Source: Brevirhabdus sp. (GTDB lineage: Bacteria > Pseudomonadota > Alphaproteobacteria > Rhodobacterales > Rhodobacteraceae). Taken from it: a stretch of DNA of 64,000 nucleotides. The notes beneath the pieces are model-generated. The model saw nothing but the letters and a program-made list of their open reading frames with translations. It ran no database searches and was not told where the DNA came from. Positions 29,100 through 39,599 of this stretch are shown piece by piece; the stretch's first letter is position 1; each line of letters begins with the position of its first letter. The DNA lies in NCBI GenBank assembly GCA_024637315.1, contig JAGXFH010000086.1:1-64000 (forward strand), read 5' to 3'. A program made the position numbers and the translations under genes.

Positions 29100-29881
29100 T
29101 GGATCGCCTTGAAGAACCGGTCGCTGCGCCAAGTCCAGAAAAACAGCATGGACCGGCCAGCGGACGAGAACACGATCCGGTCAGCCCGGCCGATCAAGTT
29201 CTCGAACGGCACGAAACCAACACCCATGGCGGTCTGCGCCACCCGGCTGTCAGTCGAGTTGTCGCGGTTGTCACCCATGAAGAAGTAGTGCCCTGCGGGC
29301 ACAGTGTAGACCGGGGTATTGTCCAGCCGCGACTCGCGGATATTCAGAATGCCGTGGGACACTCCGTTCGGCAGGGTTTCGATGAACCGCTCCTTGATGC
29401 AGTCGCCGCCCAGACCGACCCCGCCATTGGCGCATTGCGGCAGACCACCGACCGGCCCCTGCTTGCCATAGGTCTCGACGAACTCTCCGAGCGGCTCTTG
29501 CTTTGCTTCGATGCCATTGATGAACAGCACGCTGTCCTTGACTTGAATCTTGTCGCCCGGCATGCCGATCACTCGCTTGATGTAGTCTTCACCACTTACC
29601 GGATGCCGGAACACGACCACATCGCCGACCTCGGGCTCTGACCCGAAAAGCCGATCAGGTATCGGGCAGATCGAGAACGGGCAGGACACTTGCGCGTAGC
29701 CATAGGCCATCTTGTTGACGAACAGGAAATCCCCGATCAGCAGCGTATCCTTCATCGATGAGGATGGGATCCAGAACGGCTGAAAGAAGAGTGTCCGGAA
29801 GACGCCTGCGATCAGCAGCGCATAGACCACCGTCTTGATGGTCTCGACGATCCCGTCCTGTTTCGCTGCCTTCTCGGCCAT
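29096..29881 (-). CDS. lepB: Signal peptidase I
   Basis: LepB removes signal peptides from exported proteins. The 261 residues have one N-terminal transmembrane helix ([16 protein letters not shown]), catalytic Ser in [14 protein letters not shown], Lys in [12 protein letters not shown], and box [12 protein letters not shown]. An inserted Cys-containing segment ([17 protein letters not shown]) lies in the beta-barrel domain, and two further Cys occur in [10 protein letters not shown], possibly disulfide partners in the periplasm. It is coupled to rnc by GTGA. Confidence 0.96.
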   Translation of the reverse strand: MAEKAAKQDGIVETIKTVVYALLIAGVFRTLFFQPFWIPSSSMKDTLLIGDFLFVNKMAYGYAQVSCPFSICPIPDRLFGSEPEVGDVVVFRHPVSGEDYIKRVIGMPGDKIQVKDSVLFINGIEAKQEPLGEFVETYGKQGPVGGLPQCANGGVGLGGDCIKERFIETLPNGVSHGILNIRESRLDNTPVYTVPAGHYFFMGDNRDNSTDSRVAQTAMGVGFVPFENLIGRADRIVFSSAGRSMLFFWTWRSDRFFKAIQ

Positions 29882-29938
29882 GTCTGATCCTGCCTTTGAG
29901 ATGTTGTCCCGGCTACATGCTCAGGGTGGTGCGGGGAG

Positions 29939-30340
29939 TCAAGCGATTGGCCGCGCCTCGATCACCACGAAAGCTTGCGCCCAAGGGTGGTCATCGGTCA
30001 ATGTAACGTGAATGATCGCCTCGTGCCCTGCCGGTGTCATCTGCGCCAGCCGGTCTGCGGCCCAGCCGGTGACATGCATCACCGGCTGTCCGGTGCGCAG
30101 ATTGCTGACCGCCATGTCCTTCCATGCAATGCCCATGCGCAGGCCGGTGCCCAACGCCTTTGAACAGGCCTCTTTCGCCGCCCAGCGCTTGGCATAGGTT
30201 CCGGCGGTATCCCTGCGCCGCTCAGCCTTGCGCTGTTCGATCTCGGTGAACACCCGGTTACGGAACCGGTCACCGAACCGGTCCAGCGTCCCCTGGACAC
30301 GGTCGATGTTGCACAGATCAGTCCCGATGCCGAGGATCAC
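29939..30340 (-). CDS. acpS: Holo-[acyl-carrier-protein] synthase
   Basis: AcpS moves phosphopantetheine from CoA to apo-ACP. The 133-residue protein has the two family motifs [15 protein letters not shown] (Mg-binding Asp) and [18 protein letters not shown] (Glu/Lys). The ATG overlaps the pdxJ stop by 4 bp (ATGA). The length is normal. Confidence 0.96.
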   Translation of the reverse strand: MILGIGTDLCNIDRVQGTLDRFGDRFRNRVFTEIEQRKAERRRDTAGTYAKRWAAKEACSKALGTGLRMGIAWKDMAVSNLRTGQPVMHVTGWAADRLAQMTPAGHEAIIHVTLTDDHPWAQAFVVIEARPIA

Positions 30341-31095
30341 GCCCGCGCCTCCTCCATCAGCCGCCGCATTTCTGCGATGGCCGGGGTGAGGCCGCGAAAG
30401 ATCGCCTCGCCGATGATGAAATGGCCGATGTTCAACTCCATCACCTCGGGGAATGCCGCAACCGGCGTGACCGTGTCGTAGGTCAGGCCGTGACCGGCAT
30501 GAACCTCCAGCCCCAGATCATGCGCGAAGGCCGCCATGTCCCGCAGCCGTGCCAGTTCGGCATCGCGCGTGTCGAACCGGCCCTCGGCGTGGGCGTCGCA
30601 ATAGGCTCCGGTATGCAGTTCGATCACCGCCGCACCGATCCGGTTCGCAGCTTCGATCTGGGCGCGATCCGCGGCGATGAAGATCGACACGCGACAGCCG
30701 GCATCGCGCAGCGGAGCAATGAAATGCGCCAGATGGTTTTCCTCTCGCGCGACTTCCAGCCCGCCCTCGGTCGTCCGTTCCTCGCGCTTTTCGGGAACGA
30801 TGCAGACCGCATGGGGACGGTGGCGCAGGGCAATCTTCTGCATCTCGTCGGTCGCAGCCATTTCGAAGTTCAACGGCACCGTCAAAGCTTGCATCAGCCC
30901 GTCGATATCGGCATCCGAAATATGGCGGCGATCCTCTCGCAGATGCGCGGTTATCCCGTCGGCACCAGCATCCTCGGCCAGCTTGGCGGCACGGATCGGA
31001 TCAGGATAGGCTCCGCCGCGCGCATTCCGCACCGTCGCCACATGGTCGATATTGACGCCAAGCCGCAATTTCCCAAGAGGTTCCGTCAGTCCCAT
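30337..31095 (-). CDS. pdxJ: Pyridoxine 5'-phosphate synthase
   Basis: PdxJ condenses 3-amino-2-oxopropyl phosphate with DXP to pyridoxine phosphate. The 252 residues start with [17 protein letters not shown], including the phosphate-binding and catalytic residues. [51 protein letters not shown] and [12 protein letters not shown] complete the (beta/alpha)8 signature. It is followed directly by acpS. Confidence 0.97.
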   Translation of the reverse strand: MGLTEPLGKLRLGVNIDHVATVRNARGGAYPDPIRAAKLAEDAGADGITAHLREDRRHISDADIDGLMQALTVPLNFEMAATDEMQKIALRHRPHAVCIVPEKREERTTEGGLEVAREENHLAHFIAPLRDAGCRVSIFIAADRAQIEAANRIGAAVIELHTGAYCDAHAEGRFDTRDAELARLRDMAAFAHDLGLEVHAGHGLTYDTVTPVAAFPEVMELNIGHFIIGEAIFRGLTPAIAEMRRLMEEARA

Positions 31096-31129
31096 CGCCG
31101 CGCTCCTTCCAGCCTGAGTCTTGTTCGTT

Positions 31130-31780
31130 CTAGCGGGCTTTCAAAGCGGCGTCAGCCTTTGCTTCTTCCTTGGCGCGTCTCTTTTCGTAGCGCTTTTTCA
31201 GCCGCTTGATACGCCCCTTCTGATAGGCGGCAATCACCGGCAGGGTAACGATGTAGGCAATCACCGCAACGACGATACCAGGAACGATACCGCCAATCAT
31301 ATACGGCAGGAACACGCGGTAGAAGAAGTTCGCCAACCGGTTCCAGTGCGCCACGTCCGAGGTGAACATCGCGGTGAAATTGGTCCAGAGTTCCAGCGAG
31401 GCGGTCGAGAATGCGTCGACAAGCTGCGGCAGCGGCAATCCATGCTGCATGCCCAGCATCCAGGACCCCAGTTCGATCGAGATCGTGGCGATGATCGGAA
31501 AGGTCAGCGGATTGCCGAAGAAGGTCGCTATCAGCGCCGCCATCAGATTGCCCTGCATGACGAATGCCAGGGCAATTGCCAGAACGAAGTGGAAGCCGAA
31601 AAACGGCGTGAAGCAGACGAAAACGCCGGCGGCAACGCCGCGCGCAATCTTGTGCGGTGGGTCGGGCAAACGGCGCAGGCGGTGTATGACGTAGCTTAGC
31701 GCACGGCTCCAGCCACCCCGGGGATAGAACCCCTCGGTGACCATCTGCGTGTAACTCCGCTTGGTGCGCCTCTTAAACAC
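31130..31780 (-). CDS. DUF2062 membrane protein
   Basis: The 216-residue protein has the DUF2062 core: [29 protein letters not shown]-type sequence, two or three membrane spans, and a short Lys/Arg-rich C-terminal tail ([20 protein letters not shown]). The role of the family is unknown. It lies 23 bp after rsh and 34 bp before pdxJ on the same strand, a fixed neighbour of these genes in Rhodobacterales. Confidence 0.86.
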   Translation of the reverse strand: MFKRRTKRSYTQMVTEGFYPRGGWSRALSYVIHRLRRLPDPPHKIARGVAAGVFVCFTPFFGFHFVLAIALAFVMQGNLMAALIATFFGNPLTFPIIATISIELGSWMLGMQHGLPLPQLVDAFSTASLELWTNFTAMFTSDVAHWNRLANFFYRVFLPYMIGGIVPGIVVAVIAYIVTLPVIAAYQKGRIKRLKKRYEKRRAKEEAKADAALKAR

Positions 31781-31803
31781 GCCACACTACTCCGTTCCCT
31801 GTC

Positions 31804-33921
31804 TCAGGGTTTGCGCCCGGCATCCCTGTGGCGCTCGATCGAGGCCACTTCGCTGTCCGCCTCCAATGCCAGCATGACGGCGTGAAGATGCTCGATATCC
31901 CTTAAATCAACATCAATAATCAGGCGATAAAAGTCCGGCTTCCTGTCAAGAAAGTGAAGGTCGGATATGTTGGCCTTCTGTTCGCCGATCAGCGTGCAGA
32001 TCCGGCCCAATACGCCTGCATCGTTGCGGATCGTCAGATCGAGGCTGACAGTATGGGCGGGCGGGTGAACCCCGCTATGCCATTGCAGATCGACCCAGCG
32101 CTGCGGCTGTTCCTCGAACTCTGCCAGAACCGGACAGTCGATGGCATGGATGACCACGCCTTGCCCGCGGTAGGTTATTCCCACAATGCGCTCTCCGGGC
32201 GTCGGCTGGCAACAAGAGGCGCGCTTGAAGGTTTGGTCCGGCTTCAAACCGACGACAGCGCGCTTGATGTCGATCTCGTCGCCGCCGGTGGCAAGTTCCG
32301 GGTAGAGCACCCGCACCACGTCCCGTGCCGCCAGTTCAGCCGATCCCAGCCGTGCCAGCAATTCCTCTGCCCCCGGCAGGCTAAGCTGTTTGGCCGCGGT
32401 CGAAAGGGCCTTGTCGGTTGCACGTTTGCCGATGTGGTCGAACGCCACCCGCGCCAGTTCTCGCCCCAGTTTGATGAACCTTTCGCGATCTTCGTCGCGC
32501 AAGGACCGCCGGATCGCCGCCTTGGCGCGACCGGTCACGACAATGTCGATCCAACTTGATTGCGGCCGCTGCCCTGCGGCGGTGATAACCTCGACCGATT
32601 GGCCGTTCTTCAGTCGAGTCCACAAAGGCACGCGGATGCCGTCAACCTTGGCGCCGACGCAACTGTCACCGATCCGCGTATGGATCGAATAGGCGTAATC
32701 CAACGGCGTCGCCCCGCGCGGCAGCTTGATCACGTCACCCTTGGGCGTGAAACAGAAAACCTGGTCGGAATACATCTCCATCTTGACGTGTTCCAGGAAC
32801 TCGTCGTGATCATCCGCATTCTCGAAGCGTTCGCTCAAACTGGCGATCCACCGCGCCGGATCGACGGCGAACGGGTTCTCGACCCGAACACCGTCACGAT
32901 AGGACCAATGCGCGGCGACCCCGGCCTCGGCGACCTCGTTCATCTGGCGGGTGCGAATCTGCACCTCGACCCGCTTGCCGTCGCGGCCGGAAACGGTGGT
33001 ATGAATGCTGCGATAGCCGTTCGATTTCGGCTGGCTGATGTAATCCTTGAACCGTCCCGGCACGGCGCGCCAGCGTTGATGGATCGCGCCTAGCACGCGG
33101 TAACAGTCAGCCTCGTTGTCGGTGATGATCCGAAATCCGTAAATGTCGGACAGGCGGGAAAAGCCCTGGCCTTTCTCCTCCATCTTGCGCCAGATCGAAT
33201 AGGGCTTCTTGGCCCGCCCGAATACGTCCGCGTCGATATCGCCCTTTTCCAGCTCTGCGCGGATGTCGTTGGTGATCTTGTGGATCACATCGCCGGTCTC
33301 GCGCTGCAGGGTAATGAACCGACGGATGATCGAGTTTCGGGCCTCGGAATTCAGCACGCGAAACGCCAGATCCTCCAGTTCCTCACGCATCCACTGCATA
33401 CCCATGCGGCCTGCAAGCGGCGCGAAGATGTCCATCGTCTCGCGCGATTTCTGCGCCTGCTTGTCCTCGGCCAACGAGCGGATCGTCCGCATGTTGTGCA
33501 ATCGGTCGGCCAGCTTGACCAGGATCACCCGCAGATCCTTGGACATCGCCATGAAGAGCTTGCGGAAATTCTCCGACTGTTTGGTCTCGGACGAGGTCAG
33601 CTGCAGATTGGTCAGCTTGGTGACACCATCGACCAGTTCGGCGATCTCGGCCCCGAACTGCTCGGCAATCTCGCCATAGGTCGATTTGGTGTCTTCAATG
33701 GTGTCGTGCAGCAATGCGGTAACGATCGTCGCGTCATCCAACTGCTGCTCCGTCAGGATCGCGGCGACTTCGACAGGATGCGTGAAGTACTCTTCGCCAG
33801 AGCGGCGATACTGCCCGGCATGCATCTTCCGACCGTAGGCGTAAGCCTTGCGGATCAGCTCTGCGTTTGTCTTGGGATTGTAATTGCGGACCAGTTCGAT
33901 CAGGTCTTCGACGTCGATCAT
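31804..33921 (-). CDS. rsh: Bifunctional (p)ppGpp synthetase/hydrolase (RelA/SpoT)
   Basis: The 705-residue stringent-response enzyme makes and degrades (p)ppGpp. It has an intact HD hydrolase domain (YFTHPVEVAAIL, ALLHDTIEDT), a synthetase domain (YISQPKSNGYRSIHTTV, VEVQIRTRQMNEVAEAGVAAHW), TGS (VFCFTPKGDVIKLPRGATPLDYAYSIHT-type sequence), a helical domain and a C-terminal ACT domain. Both active sites look complete, as expected for the single Rsh of alphaproteobacteria. It lies 30 bp after rpoZ. Confidence 0.96.
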   Translation of the reverse strand: MIDVEDLIELVRNYNPKTNAELIRKAYAYGRKMHAGQYRRSGEEYFTHPVEVAAILTEQQLDDATIVTALLHDTIEDTKSTYGEIAEQFGAEIAELVDGVTKLTNLQLTSSETKQSENFRKLFMAMSKDLRVILVKLADRLHNMRTIRSLAEDKQAQKSRETMDIFAPLAGRMGMQWMREELEDLAFRVLNSEARNSIIRRFITLQRETGDVIHKITNDIRAELEKGDIDADVFGRAKKPYSIWRKMEEKGQGFSRLSDIYGFRIITDNEADCYRVLGAIHQRWRAVPGRFKDYISQPKSNGYRSIHTTVSGRDGKRVEVQIRTRQMNEVAEAGVAAHWSYRDGVRVENPFAVDPARWIASLSERFENADDHDEFLEHVKMEMYSDQVFCFTPKGDVIKLPRGATPLDYAYSIHTRIGDSCVGAKVDGIRVPLWTRLKNGQSVEVITAAGQRPQSSWIDIVVTGRAKAAIRRSLRDEDRERFIKLGRELARVAFDHIGKRATDKALSTAAKQLSLPGAEELLARLGSAELAARDVVRVLYPELATGGDEIDIKRAVVGLKPDQTFKRASCCQPTPGERIVGITYRGQGVVIHAIDCPVLAEFEEQPQRWVDLQWHSGVHPPAHTVSLDLTIRNDAGVLGRICTLIGEQKANISDLHFLDRKPDFYRLIIDVDLRDIEHLHAVMLALEADSEVASIERHRDAGRKP

Positions 33922-33951
33922 CCGGTCCGCACCTTTGGCGCGAAGGCGCCC

Positions 33952-34326
33952 TTACTGCTGCCCTTGCGCTTCCATCAGCGCACGCAGCAGGTTTTCCTCC
34001 GACATGTCGTCACGGGCCGGCTTGTCGACCTCTGCCCCCATCAGAAGCGCCATCGCGTCTTCTTCCGGCTCATCGACCTCGATCTGGGTCTGGTGGCTCT
34101 CTATCATACGCTCGCGCAGATCATCGGCGCTTTGCGTTTCCTCGGCGATCTCTCGCAGGCTGACGACAGGATTCTTGTCGTTGTCGCGATCCACGGTGAT
34201 CGGCGCACCGGCAGTAATCTCGCGCGCCCGATGGGCGGCAAGCATCACCAGCTCAAACCGGTTAGGAACTTTATCAACGCAATCTTCAACCGTCACGCGG
34301 GCCATTTGGCTCTCCAATCCTTGCAA
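33952..34326 (-). CDS. rpoZ: RNA polymerase omega subunit
   Basis: This 124-residue protein has the omega core [29 protein letters not shown] and a longer acidic C-terminal extension of about 60 residues (rich in Asp/Glu and Gln), typical of alphaproteobacteria. It stabilises the beta' subunit and takes part in (p)ppGpp response. Gene order rpoZ-rsh is conserved. Confidence 0.95.
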   Translation of the reverse strand: MQGLESQMARVTVEDCVDKVPNRFELVMLAAHRAREITAGAPITVDRDNDKNPVVSLREIAEETQSADDLRERMIESHQTQIEVDEPEEDAMALLMGAEVDKPARDDMSEENLLRALMEAQGQQ

Positions 34327-34402
34327 GGGAGGGTGTGGAAACGTCTATTTAGGCGGTCCTTCACATATTGACAAGCGCCGAATCCGCACGTTGGGGCCGG
34401 AT

Positions 34403-34990
34403 TCACAGGGGCTTTATCGCTTCGCGGTCGCTTTTTGGAAGGTTGCGCGCCATTTCCGCCACCGTCAGGCCGAAAACCGGATGCCGCCACCCCGCTGCGA
34501 CCTCTTCCAGGGGAATCAACACGAAGGCCCGATCCTGCATCCGGGGATGTGGCAAGATCAACCGATCCGGCGCACCAACGGACTGCCGTTCAGGCGGCAG
34601 ATCGGCCCAGCGCCGGAACGTCTCGGCATCCGGGACTATCCGGCGGCCCATCGCAAGCAGATCGACATCCAGCGTCCGCGCGCCCCACCGCGTCTCGCGC
34701 ACTCGACCCAGCCGCGATTCGACAAGGTGCAGCATCGTCAACAGGTCATTCGGCGACAATTCGCACATCACGCTTGCCGCTGCGTTAACGAAATCCGGCC
34801 CCGCACCGGCCGGAAAACAGGGGGTCTTGAATAACCGGCTGACAACACTGGGTTTAACACCCAGTTCGCCCAACATGGTCAGCGCGGCCAAAATGGTCTC
34901 TGCCGGCCCCCCAGCTGCCGATGACAGGTTCGAACCCAATGCAATCAGCGCGTGTGCCTGCCCGTTGTCGGAATCATTGTCTTGCAGCAC
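34403..34990 (-). CDS. folK: 6-hydroxymethyl-7,8-dihydropterin pyrophosphokinase
   Basis: FolK pyrophosphorylates hydroxymethyldihydropterin in folate synthesis. The 195 residues show HALIALGSNL near residue 13, FLNAAASV-like sequence (DFVNAAASVMCEL), the RWGARTLDVDLL motif with the metal-binding Asp pair, and LILPHPRMQDRAFVLIPL. It starts the long minus-strand run and is divergent from the NYN-domain gene. Confidence 0.94.
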   Translation of the reverse strand: MLQDNDSDNGQAHALIALGSNLSSAAGGPAETILAALTMLGELGVKPSVVSRLFKTPCFPAGAGPDFVNAAASVMCELSPNDLLTMLHLVESRLGRVRETRWGARTLDVDLLAMGRRIVPDAETFRRWADLPPERQSVGAPDRLILPHPRMQDRAFVLIPLEEVAAGWRHPVFGLTVAEMARNLPKSDREAIKPL

Positions 34991-35095
34991 GTCACAATTT
35001 CCCTATTTTACGCCAAGTTTCGTCAGTTTGATTATCGGCACTCACACTCACCCAATGCTGTCTTTGGCGAAGCGCATTTTGAGAGGACCTTTTTT

Positions 35096-35668
35096 ATGTT
35101 CTACAGAGACGAACGGCTGGCGCTGTTCATCGACGGGTCGAACCTGTATGCGGCCGCCAGGGCGCTGGGCTTCGATATCGACTACAAACTGCTCCGGCAG
35201 GAATTCATGCGACGTGGCAAATTGCTGCGCGCATTCTACTACACCGCTCTTCTGGAAAATGACGACTATTCCCCTATTCGCCCTCTGGTTGACTGGCTGC
35301 ACTATAACGGCTTCTCGATGGTCACCAAACCGGCCAAGGAATACACTGACAGCCAGGGACGGCGTAAGGTCAAGGGTAACATGGATATCGAACTGACCGT
35401 CGACGCCATGGAACTTGCGCCGCATGTCGATCATGTCGTGCTGTTTTCAGGCGATGGCGACTTCCGGCCGCTGGTCGAAAGTCTGCAACGTCAGGGCGTG
35501 CGGGTTTCGGTTGTTTCGACCATCCGCTCGCAGCCGCCGATGATCGCGGATGAACTGCGGCGTCAGGCCGACAATTTCATCGAACTGGAAGAGTTGAAGG
35601 AGGTCGTGGGGCGCCCCCCCCGCGAACCGCGCCAACAAGTTGAGGCGGAGGCCAGCGCCGAAAGCTGA
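35096..35668 (+). CDS. LabA-like NYN-domain protein
   Basis: The 190-residue protein is a PIN-like NYN nuclease-fold domain. The acidic residues of the putative active site lie in LALFIDGSNLYAAARALG, GNMDIELTVDAMEL and VLFSGDGDFRPLVESLQRQG. C-terminal RPPREPRQQVEAEA is low complexity. Start at 35096 follows GAGAGGAC with about 8-base spacing. NYN proteins of the LabA/DUF88 family are predicted RNases, but substrate and role here are unknown. A strong terminator follows. Confidence 0.9.
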   Translation: MFYRDERLALFIDGSNLYAAARALGFDIDYKLLRQEFMRRGKLLRAFYYTALLENDDYSPIRPLVDWLHYNGFSMVTKPAKEYTDSQGRRKVKGNMDIELTVDAMELAPHVDHVVLFSGDGDFRPLVESLQRQGVRVSVVSTIRSQPPMIADELRRQADNFIELEELKEVVGRPPREPRQQVEAEASAES

Positions 35669-35689
35669 GTCTGACCGGAAATTGATTGG

Positions 35690-35717
35690 AACCAGGGTAA
35701 TCGCACCCTGGTTTCAC
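35690..35717 (+). terminator. Intrinsic terminator after NYN-domain gene
   Basis: A perfect 9-bp stem AACCAGGGT / ACCCTGGTT with loop AATCGC is followed by TCACTTTC. It lies 21 bp after the stop, isolating this gene from ispH. Confidence 0.85.
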
Positions 35718-35785
35718 TTTCGACGCACTGGACCTTGATCGCCAAGACCAGTACCCCTTGCACCGGAACATCCGGACTCTGCATC

Positions 35786-36733
35786 ATGGCCGACCCACTC
35801 ACCCTCTATCTCGCCGCCCCAAGGGGCTTTTGCGCCGGCGTCGACCGCGCCATCAAGATCGTCGAGATCGCACTGCAGAAATGGGGCGCGCCGGTCTATG
35901 TGCGGCACGAGATCGTGCACAACAAATTCGTTGTGGACGGACTCCGGGAAAAGGGCGCGGTGTTCGTGGAATCCCTGGACGACGCTCCCGATGACCGGCC
36001 GGTGGTGTTTTCGGCGCATGGTGTCGCCAAGGCCGTCCCGGCCGAGGCTGAACGCCGCAAGATGATTTATGTCGACGCGACCTGCCCGCTGGTCTCCAAG
36101 GTTCATATCGAAGCCGAGCGGCATCACCAGAACGGGTTGCAGATGGTCATGATCGGCCATCATGGCCATCCTGAAACCGTCGGCACGATGGGCCAGCTGC
36201 CCGCGGGCGAGGTGCTGCTGGTCGAAACCGCCGAAGATGTCGCCAGCCTCGACGTCCGCGACCCCGCCAAGCTCGCCTTCATCACCCAGACAACTCTGTC
36301 GGTTGACGATACGGCAGGCATTGTCGAGGCGCTCAAGGCCCGCTTCCCGAACATCATCGGCCCCCATAAAGAGGACATCTGCTACGCAACCACCAACCGG
36401 CAGGCGGCGGTCAAGGTGATCGCGCCGAAGATCGACGCGCTGCTGGTGATCGGTGCGCCGAATTCCTCGAACTCGCAGCGTCTGGTCGAGGTCGGCCGCG
36501 CTGCCGGCTGCGCCTATTCGCAACTGGTTCAGCGCGCCGCGGATATCGACTGGCGCGCACTTGACGGCATCCGTGCCGTCGGTATCACCGCGGGCGCCTC
36601 GGCCCCCGAAGTGCTGGTCGATGAGGTCATCGACGCGTTTCGGGTACGCTACGACCTGACTGTTGAAATCATCGAAACCGCTCAGGAAAACGTCGAATTC
36701 AAGGTCCCGCGTGTTTTGAGACAACCGGCATGA
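35786..36733 (+). CDS. ispH: 4-hydroxy-3-methylbut-2-enyl diphosphate reductase
   Basis: IspH is the [4Fe-4S] enzyme that makes IPP and DMAPP at the end of the MEP pathway. The 315 residues have the three cluster cysteines in [23 protein letters not shown] and [12 protein letters not shown], and the HxxH region [17 protein letters not shown] plus catalytic Glu in [10 protein letters not shown]-like context. The start at 35786 ([14 protein letters not shown]) fits the family. Its stop overlaps the methyltransferase start by ATGA. Confidence 0.97.
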   Translation: MADPLTLYLAAPRGFCAGVDRAIKIVEIALQKWGAPVYVRHEIVHNKFVVDGLREKGAVFVESLDDAPDDRPVVFSAHGVAKAVPAEAERRKMIYVDATCPLVSKVHIEAERHHQNGLQMVMIGHHGHPETVGTMGQLPAGEVLLVETAEDVASLDVRDPAKLAFITQTTLSVDDTAGIVEALKARFPNIIGPHKEDICYATTNRQAAVKVIAPKIDALLVIGAPNSSNSQRLVEVGRAAGCAYSQLVQRAADIDWRALDGIRAVGITAGASAPEVLVDEVIDAFRVRYDLTVEIIETAQENVEFKVPRVLRQPA

Positions 36734-37323
36734 CCAAAGACCACAGGACGCTGGAGGTCTACGATCGGCGCGCCGCACAGTATGGCGACATGGTCAGCGC
36801 CGAGGACGAAGGCAGCGCGCTTGGACGCTTCACCGCGGAAATGCCCAAGGGTGGGCGGGTGCTCGATCTCGGCTGCGGTCCCGGTCATCACGCCGCAAGG
36901 ATGCAGGCCGAGGGGCTGGTCGTCGAGGCCTGGGACGGCTCCGTCGAGATGATCTCGATGGCCCTGAACCGACACGGCATCACCGCGCGGCACGCGAGCT
37001 TCGACGACCTCGATACCGCTGCCCGGTTCGACGGCATCTGGGCCAGCTTCAGCCTGCTGCACGCCTCGAAAGCGCAATTCGCGCATCACCTGCACTCTTG
37101 CCACCGGGCGCTGAAATCAGGCGGCACACTCTATCTCGGGATGAAGACCGGCACGGGGGAAAAGCGCGACGGTCTTGGTCGCTTTTACGCCTTCTATACG
37201 CAAGCGGAACTCGAAGCCTGTCTGGCAAGGGCCGGCTTCACGCCGTTCCACTTTCACACCGGCAGCGCGAAGGGTCTTGCCGGCGATAAAGCGCCCTATA
37301 TCGACATCTTGTCTCGTGCCTGA
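36730..37323 (+). CDS. Class I SAM-dependent methyltransferase
   Basis: The 197-residue Rossmann methyltransferase shows motif [18 protein letters not shown], motif [16 protein letters not shown] and the post-motif region [12 protein letters not shown]. The acceptor cannot be predicted. It is coupled to ispH by ATGA and its 3' end overlaps the rnhA GTG start by 8 bp. Operon ispH-methyltransferase-rnhA-TRIC. Confidence 0.88.
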   Translation: MTKDHRTLEVYDRRAAQYGDMVSAEDEGSALGRFTAEMPKGGRVLDLGCGPGHHAARMQAEGLVVEAWDGSVEMISMALNRHGITARHASFDDLDTAARFDGIWASFSLLHASKAQFAHHLHSCHRALKSGGTLYLGMKTGTGEKRDGLGRFYAFYTQAELEACLARAGFTPFHFHTGSAKGLAGDKAPYIDILSRA

Positions 37324-37786
37324 ACTTTTCGCCTATACCGATGGCGCCTGCTCCGGCAATCCCGGCCCCGGCGGCTGGGGCGTCCTGCTGCTGGCCCGTG
37401 ACGGCGACAAGGTCGTCAGGACCCGAGAGCTTTCTGGCGGCGAGGCCGACACCACCAACAACCGGATGGAGCTTCTGGCCGCGATCAACGCCCTCGAGGC
37501 CCTCTCGCGGCCCACGTCGCTGACGGTCGTCACCGACAGCGCCTATGTGAAGAATGGCGTCACCCAGTGGATCCACGGCTGGAAGCGCAACGGCTGGCGC
37601 ACGGCAGGCAAGAAGCCGGTCAAGAACGTCGATCTGTGGCAGCGGCTGGAGGAAGCAACACACCGCCATCAGATCACCTGGGAATGGATCAAGGGCCATG
37701 CCGGCCACCCAGAGAACGAGCGTGCCGACGAGCTGGCCCGGGCCGGGATGGAACCGTTCAAGCCGGCAAAGGCGAACGGCAAGTGA
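37316..37786 (+). CDS. rnhA: Ribonuclease HI
   Basis: RNase HI cuts the RNA of RNA-DNA hybrids. The 156 residues include all DEDD catalytic residues: Asp in [18 protein letters not shown], Glu in [12 protein letters not shown], Asp in [11 protein letters not shown] and Asp with catalytic His in [17 protein letters not shown]. The start is GTG at 37316, directly before the first strand. Its TGA overlaps the next GTG (GTGA). Confidence 0.96.
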   Translation: MPELFAYTDGACSGNPGPGGWGVLLLARDGDKVVRTRELSGGEADTTNNRMELLAAINALEALSRPTSLTVVTDSAYVKNGVTQWIHGWKRNGWRTAGKKPVKNVDLWQRLEEATHRHQITWEWIKGHAGHPENERADELARAGMEPFKPAKANGK

Positions 37787-38403
37787 CCCTGCTTGCGGTC
37801 CTCGATTACGCATCGGTCTTCATCTTTGCCCTGACCGGTGCGCTGGTCGCCAGCCGTGCCCAGCTTGATGTTGTCGGCTTCGCCTTCGTCGCCAGCCTGA
37901 CGGCCGTTGGGGGTGGCACGGTGCGCGATGTGCTGCTGGACCGTGACCCGATCTTCTGGGTCGCGGCCCCCAGCTACATCCTTGTCGCCATCGCGGCGGC
38001 CGTGCTGGTCTTCTTCACCGCGCATCTTCTGGAAAGCCGCCTGCGTGTATTGACGTGGCTTGATCCCTGCGCGCTATCGACGGCGGTTCCGGCGGGCGTC
38101 GCCGCCGCACTGTCGCTCGATCAGCACTGGGGCATCGTGCTTCTGATGGGTATCGCCACGGGCTGTTTTGGCGGCCTCTTGCGCGATGTTGTCTGCAACG
38201 AAGTGCCTTTGGTCCTGAAACAGGGCGAACTGTACGTCACCGCCGCCTTTGCCGGTGCCGGTGCCGCACTTGTCGCGGCGCTGTTCATGCCTGCCGGCGC
38301 CGCCCTTCTGGCCTGCGCCGGCGTGACCTTCAGCTTGCGCGCCGGAAGCCTGATCTTTGGTTGGAGCCTGCCGGTCTACAAATCCCGGCCGCCGCGAACC
38401 TAG
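37783..38403 (+). CDS. TRIC-type / UPF0126 membrane channel protein
   Basis: The 206-residue protein has two copies of the UPF0126 unit, seven hydrophobic helices in all. The paired motifs [18 protein letters not shown] and [16 protein letters not shown] are the diagnostic GGxxRD signature. Prokaryotic homologues are trimeric cation channels, some members being assigned as glycine transporters. The start GTG at 37783 overlaps the rnhA stop. Confidence 0.87.
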   Translation: MTLLAVLDYASVFIFALTGALVASRAQLDVVGFAFVASLTAVGGGTVRDVLLDRDPIFWVAAPSYILVAIAAAVLVFFTAHLLESRLRVLTWLDPCALSTAVPAGVAAALSLDQHWGIVLLMGIATGCFGGLLRDVVCNEVPLVLKQGELYVTAAFAGAGAALVAALFMPAGAALLACAGVTFSLRAGSLIFGWSLPVYKSRPPRT

Positions 38404-38639
38404 CGCTTCGGCCCATAGGTGCGCCACAGCCAGATCAGCAGCATCGCCCCAAGCACCGCGCCGACAAATCCTGCCGCCCAGCCGGTCACGGTCAGCAGGA
38501 CCCGCAGCACCAACCCGCCGATCAGCGCCCCGAATATGCCGATGGCGACAGTGGTCACCAGATCGGTTTGCAGCTTCATCAACCGAGTCGCGATGAATCC
38601 CGCAGCAGCGCCGATTATCGCAAGCACGAGTATGGGCAT
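38400..38639 (-). CDS. GlsB/YeaQ/YmgE family membrane protein
   Basis: The 79-residue protein has three hydrophobic helices and glycine-rich segments (IIGAAAGFIATRLM, IGIFGALIGGLVLR, GFVGAVLGAMLLIWLW), the transglycosylase-associated family pattern. Members are stress-induced, but their molecular role is unknown. It overlaps the TRIC stop by 4 bp, convergently. Confidence 0.87.
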   Translation of the reverse strand: MPILVLAIIGAAAGFIATRLMKLQTDLVTTVAIGIFGALIGGLVLRVLLTVTGWAAGFVGAVLGAMLLIWLWRTYGPKR

Positions 38640-38699
38640 GGGTTCGATCCTTTCGTTCCACTTCCGATTTAGGATGTTGCCGCCTGAAATGTAGGACGC

Positions 38700-39599
38700 T
38701 CAGCTCAGCCGGTCCGGCAGGTCCAACCCCATTGCCAGCTCTTCAGCCGGCATCGGCCGCTTGCCTTCGCGCTGCGCCTCCAGGATCTCGACCGCGCCAG
38801 TGCCGCAGGTGACGGTAAAGCCATGCAGCACCTCTCCCGGCGCGCCCCGCCCTTCGACAAGCCGGCTTCGCAGCAGTTTCACCCGTTCGCCGCCGATCAA
38901 TGCCCAGGCCCCCGGAAACGGTGACAGGCCCCGGATCAGCCGATCAACCTCGTCGGCCGGACGCGCCCAGTCAACCCTTGCCTCGGCCTTGTCGATCTTC
39001 GCGGCATAGGTGACGCCCTCCTCCGGTTGCGCCTCGGCCTGCAACTTTGGCAATCGTTCCAGTGCCTCGACGATCTTTTCGGCCCCGAGGGCCGACAGAC
39101 GGTCATGCAGATCGGCGGTGGTCTCCTCGGCCCCGATCGGCGTTTCCGCCCGCAGCAGAACCGGACCGGTATCCAGCCCCGCCTCCATCTGCATGATGCA
39201 GATGCCGGTCTTGGCGTCGCCCGCCATGATCGCCCGGTGGATCGGCGCCGCCCCGCGCCAGCGCGGCAGAAGCGAGGCATGGATGTTCAGACAACCAAAG
39301 CGGGGCTGATCAAGCACCGGCTGCGGCAGGATCAGCCCGTAGGCCACGACCACCGCCGCATCCGCGCCGAAGGAGGCGAACTCCGCCTGCGCCTCGGGCG
39401 AACGCAACGATACCGGATGACGCACTTCCAGCCCCAAAGCCTCGGCGCGCGCCTGAACAGGACTTGGCCGATCCTTCTTGCCCCGCCCGGCGGGTCTTGG
39501 CGGCTGACAGTAGACCGCGGCAACGTCGTGTGCGGCTGCAACCAGCGCGTCAAGCACCGGAACCGAGAAATCCGGCGTGCCCATGAACACCAGTCTCAT
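38700..39599 (-). CDS. fmt: Methionyl-tRNA formyltransferase
   Basis: Fmt formylates initiator Met-tRNA with 10-formyl-THF. The 299 residues start [20 protein letters not shown]. The formyl-THF site is [16 protein letters not shown] with the catalytic Asn/His, followed by [12 protein letters not shown]. The C-terminal tRNA-binding domain is INGF-like ([13 protein letters not shown]). It is the third gene of def-def paralogue-fmt, coupled by ATGA. Confidence 0.97.
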   Translation of the reverse strand: MRLVFMGTPDFSVPVLDALVAAAHDVAAVYCQPPRPAGRGKKDRPSPVQARAEALGLEVRHPVSLRSPEAQAEFASFGADAAVVVAYGLILPQPVLDQPRFGCLNIHASLLPRWRGAAPIHRAIMAGDAKTGICIMQMEAGLDTGPVLLRAETPIGAEETTADLHDRLSALGAEKIVEALERLPKLQAEAQPEEGVTYAAKIDKAEARVDWARPADEVDRLIRGLSPFPGAWALIGGERVKLLRSRLVEGRGAPGEVLHGFTVTCGTGAVEILEAQREGKRPMPAEELAMGLDLPDRLS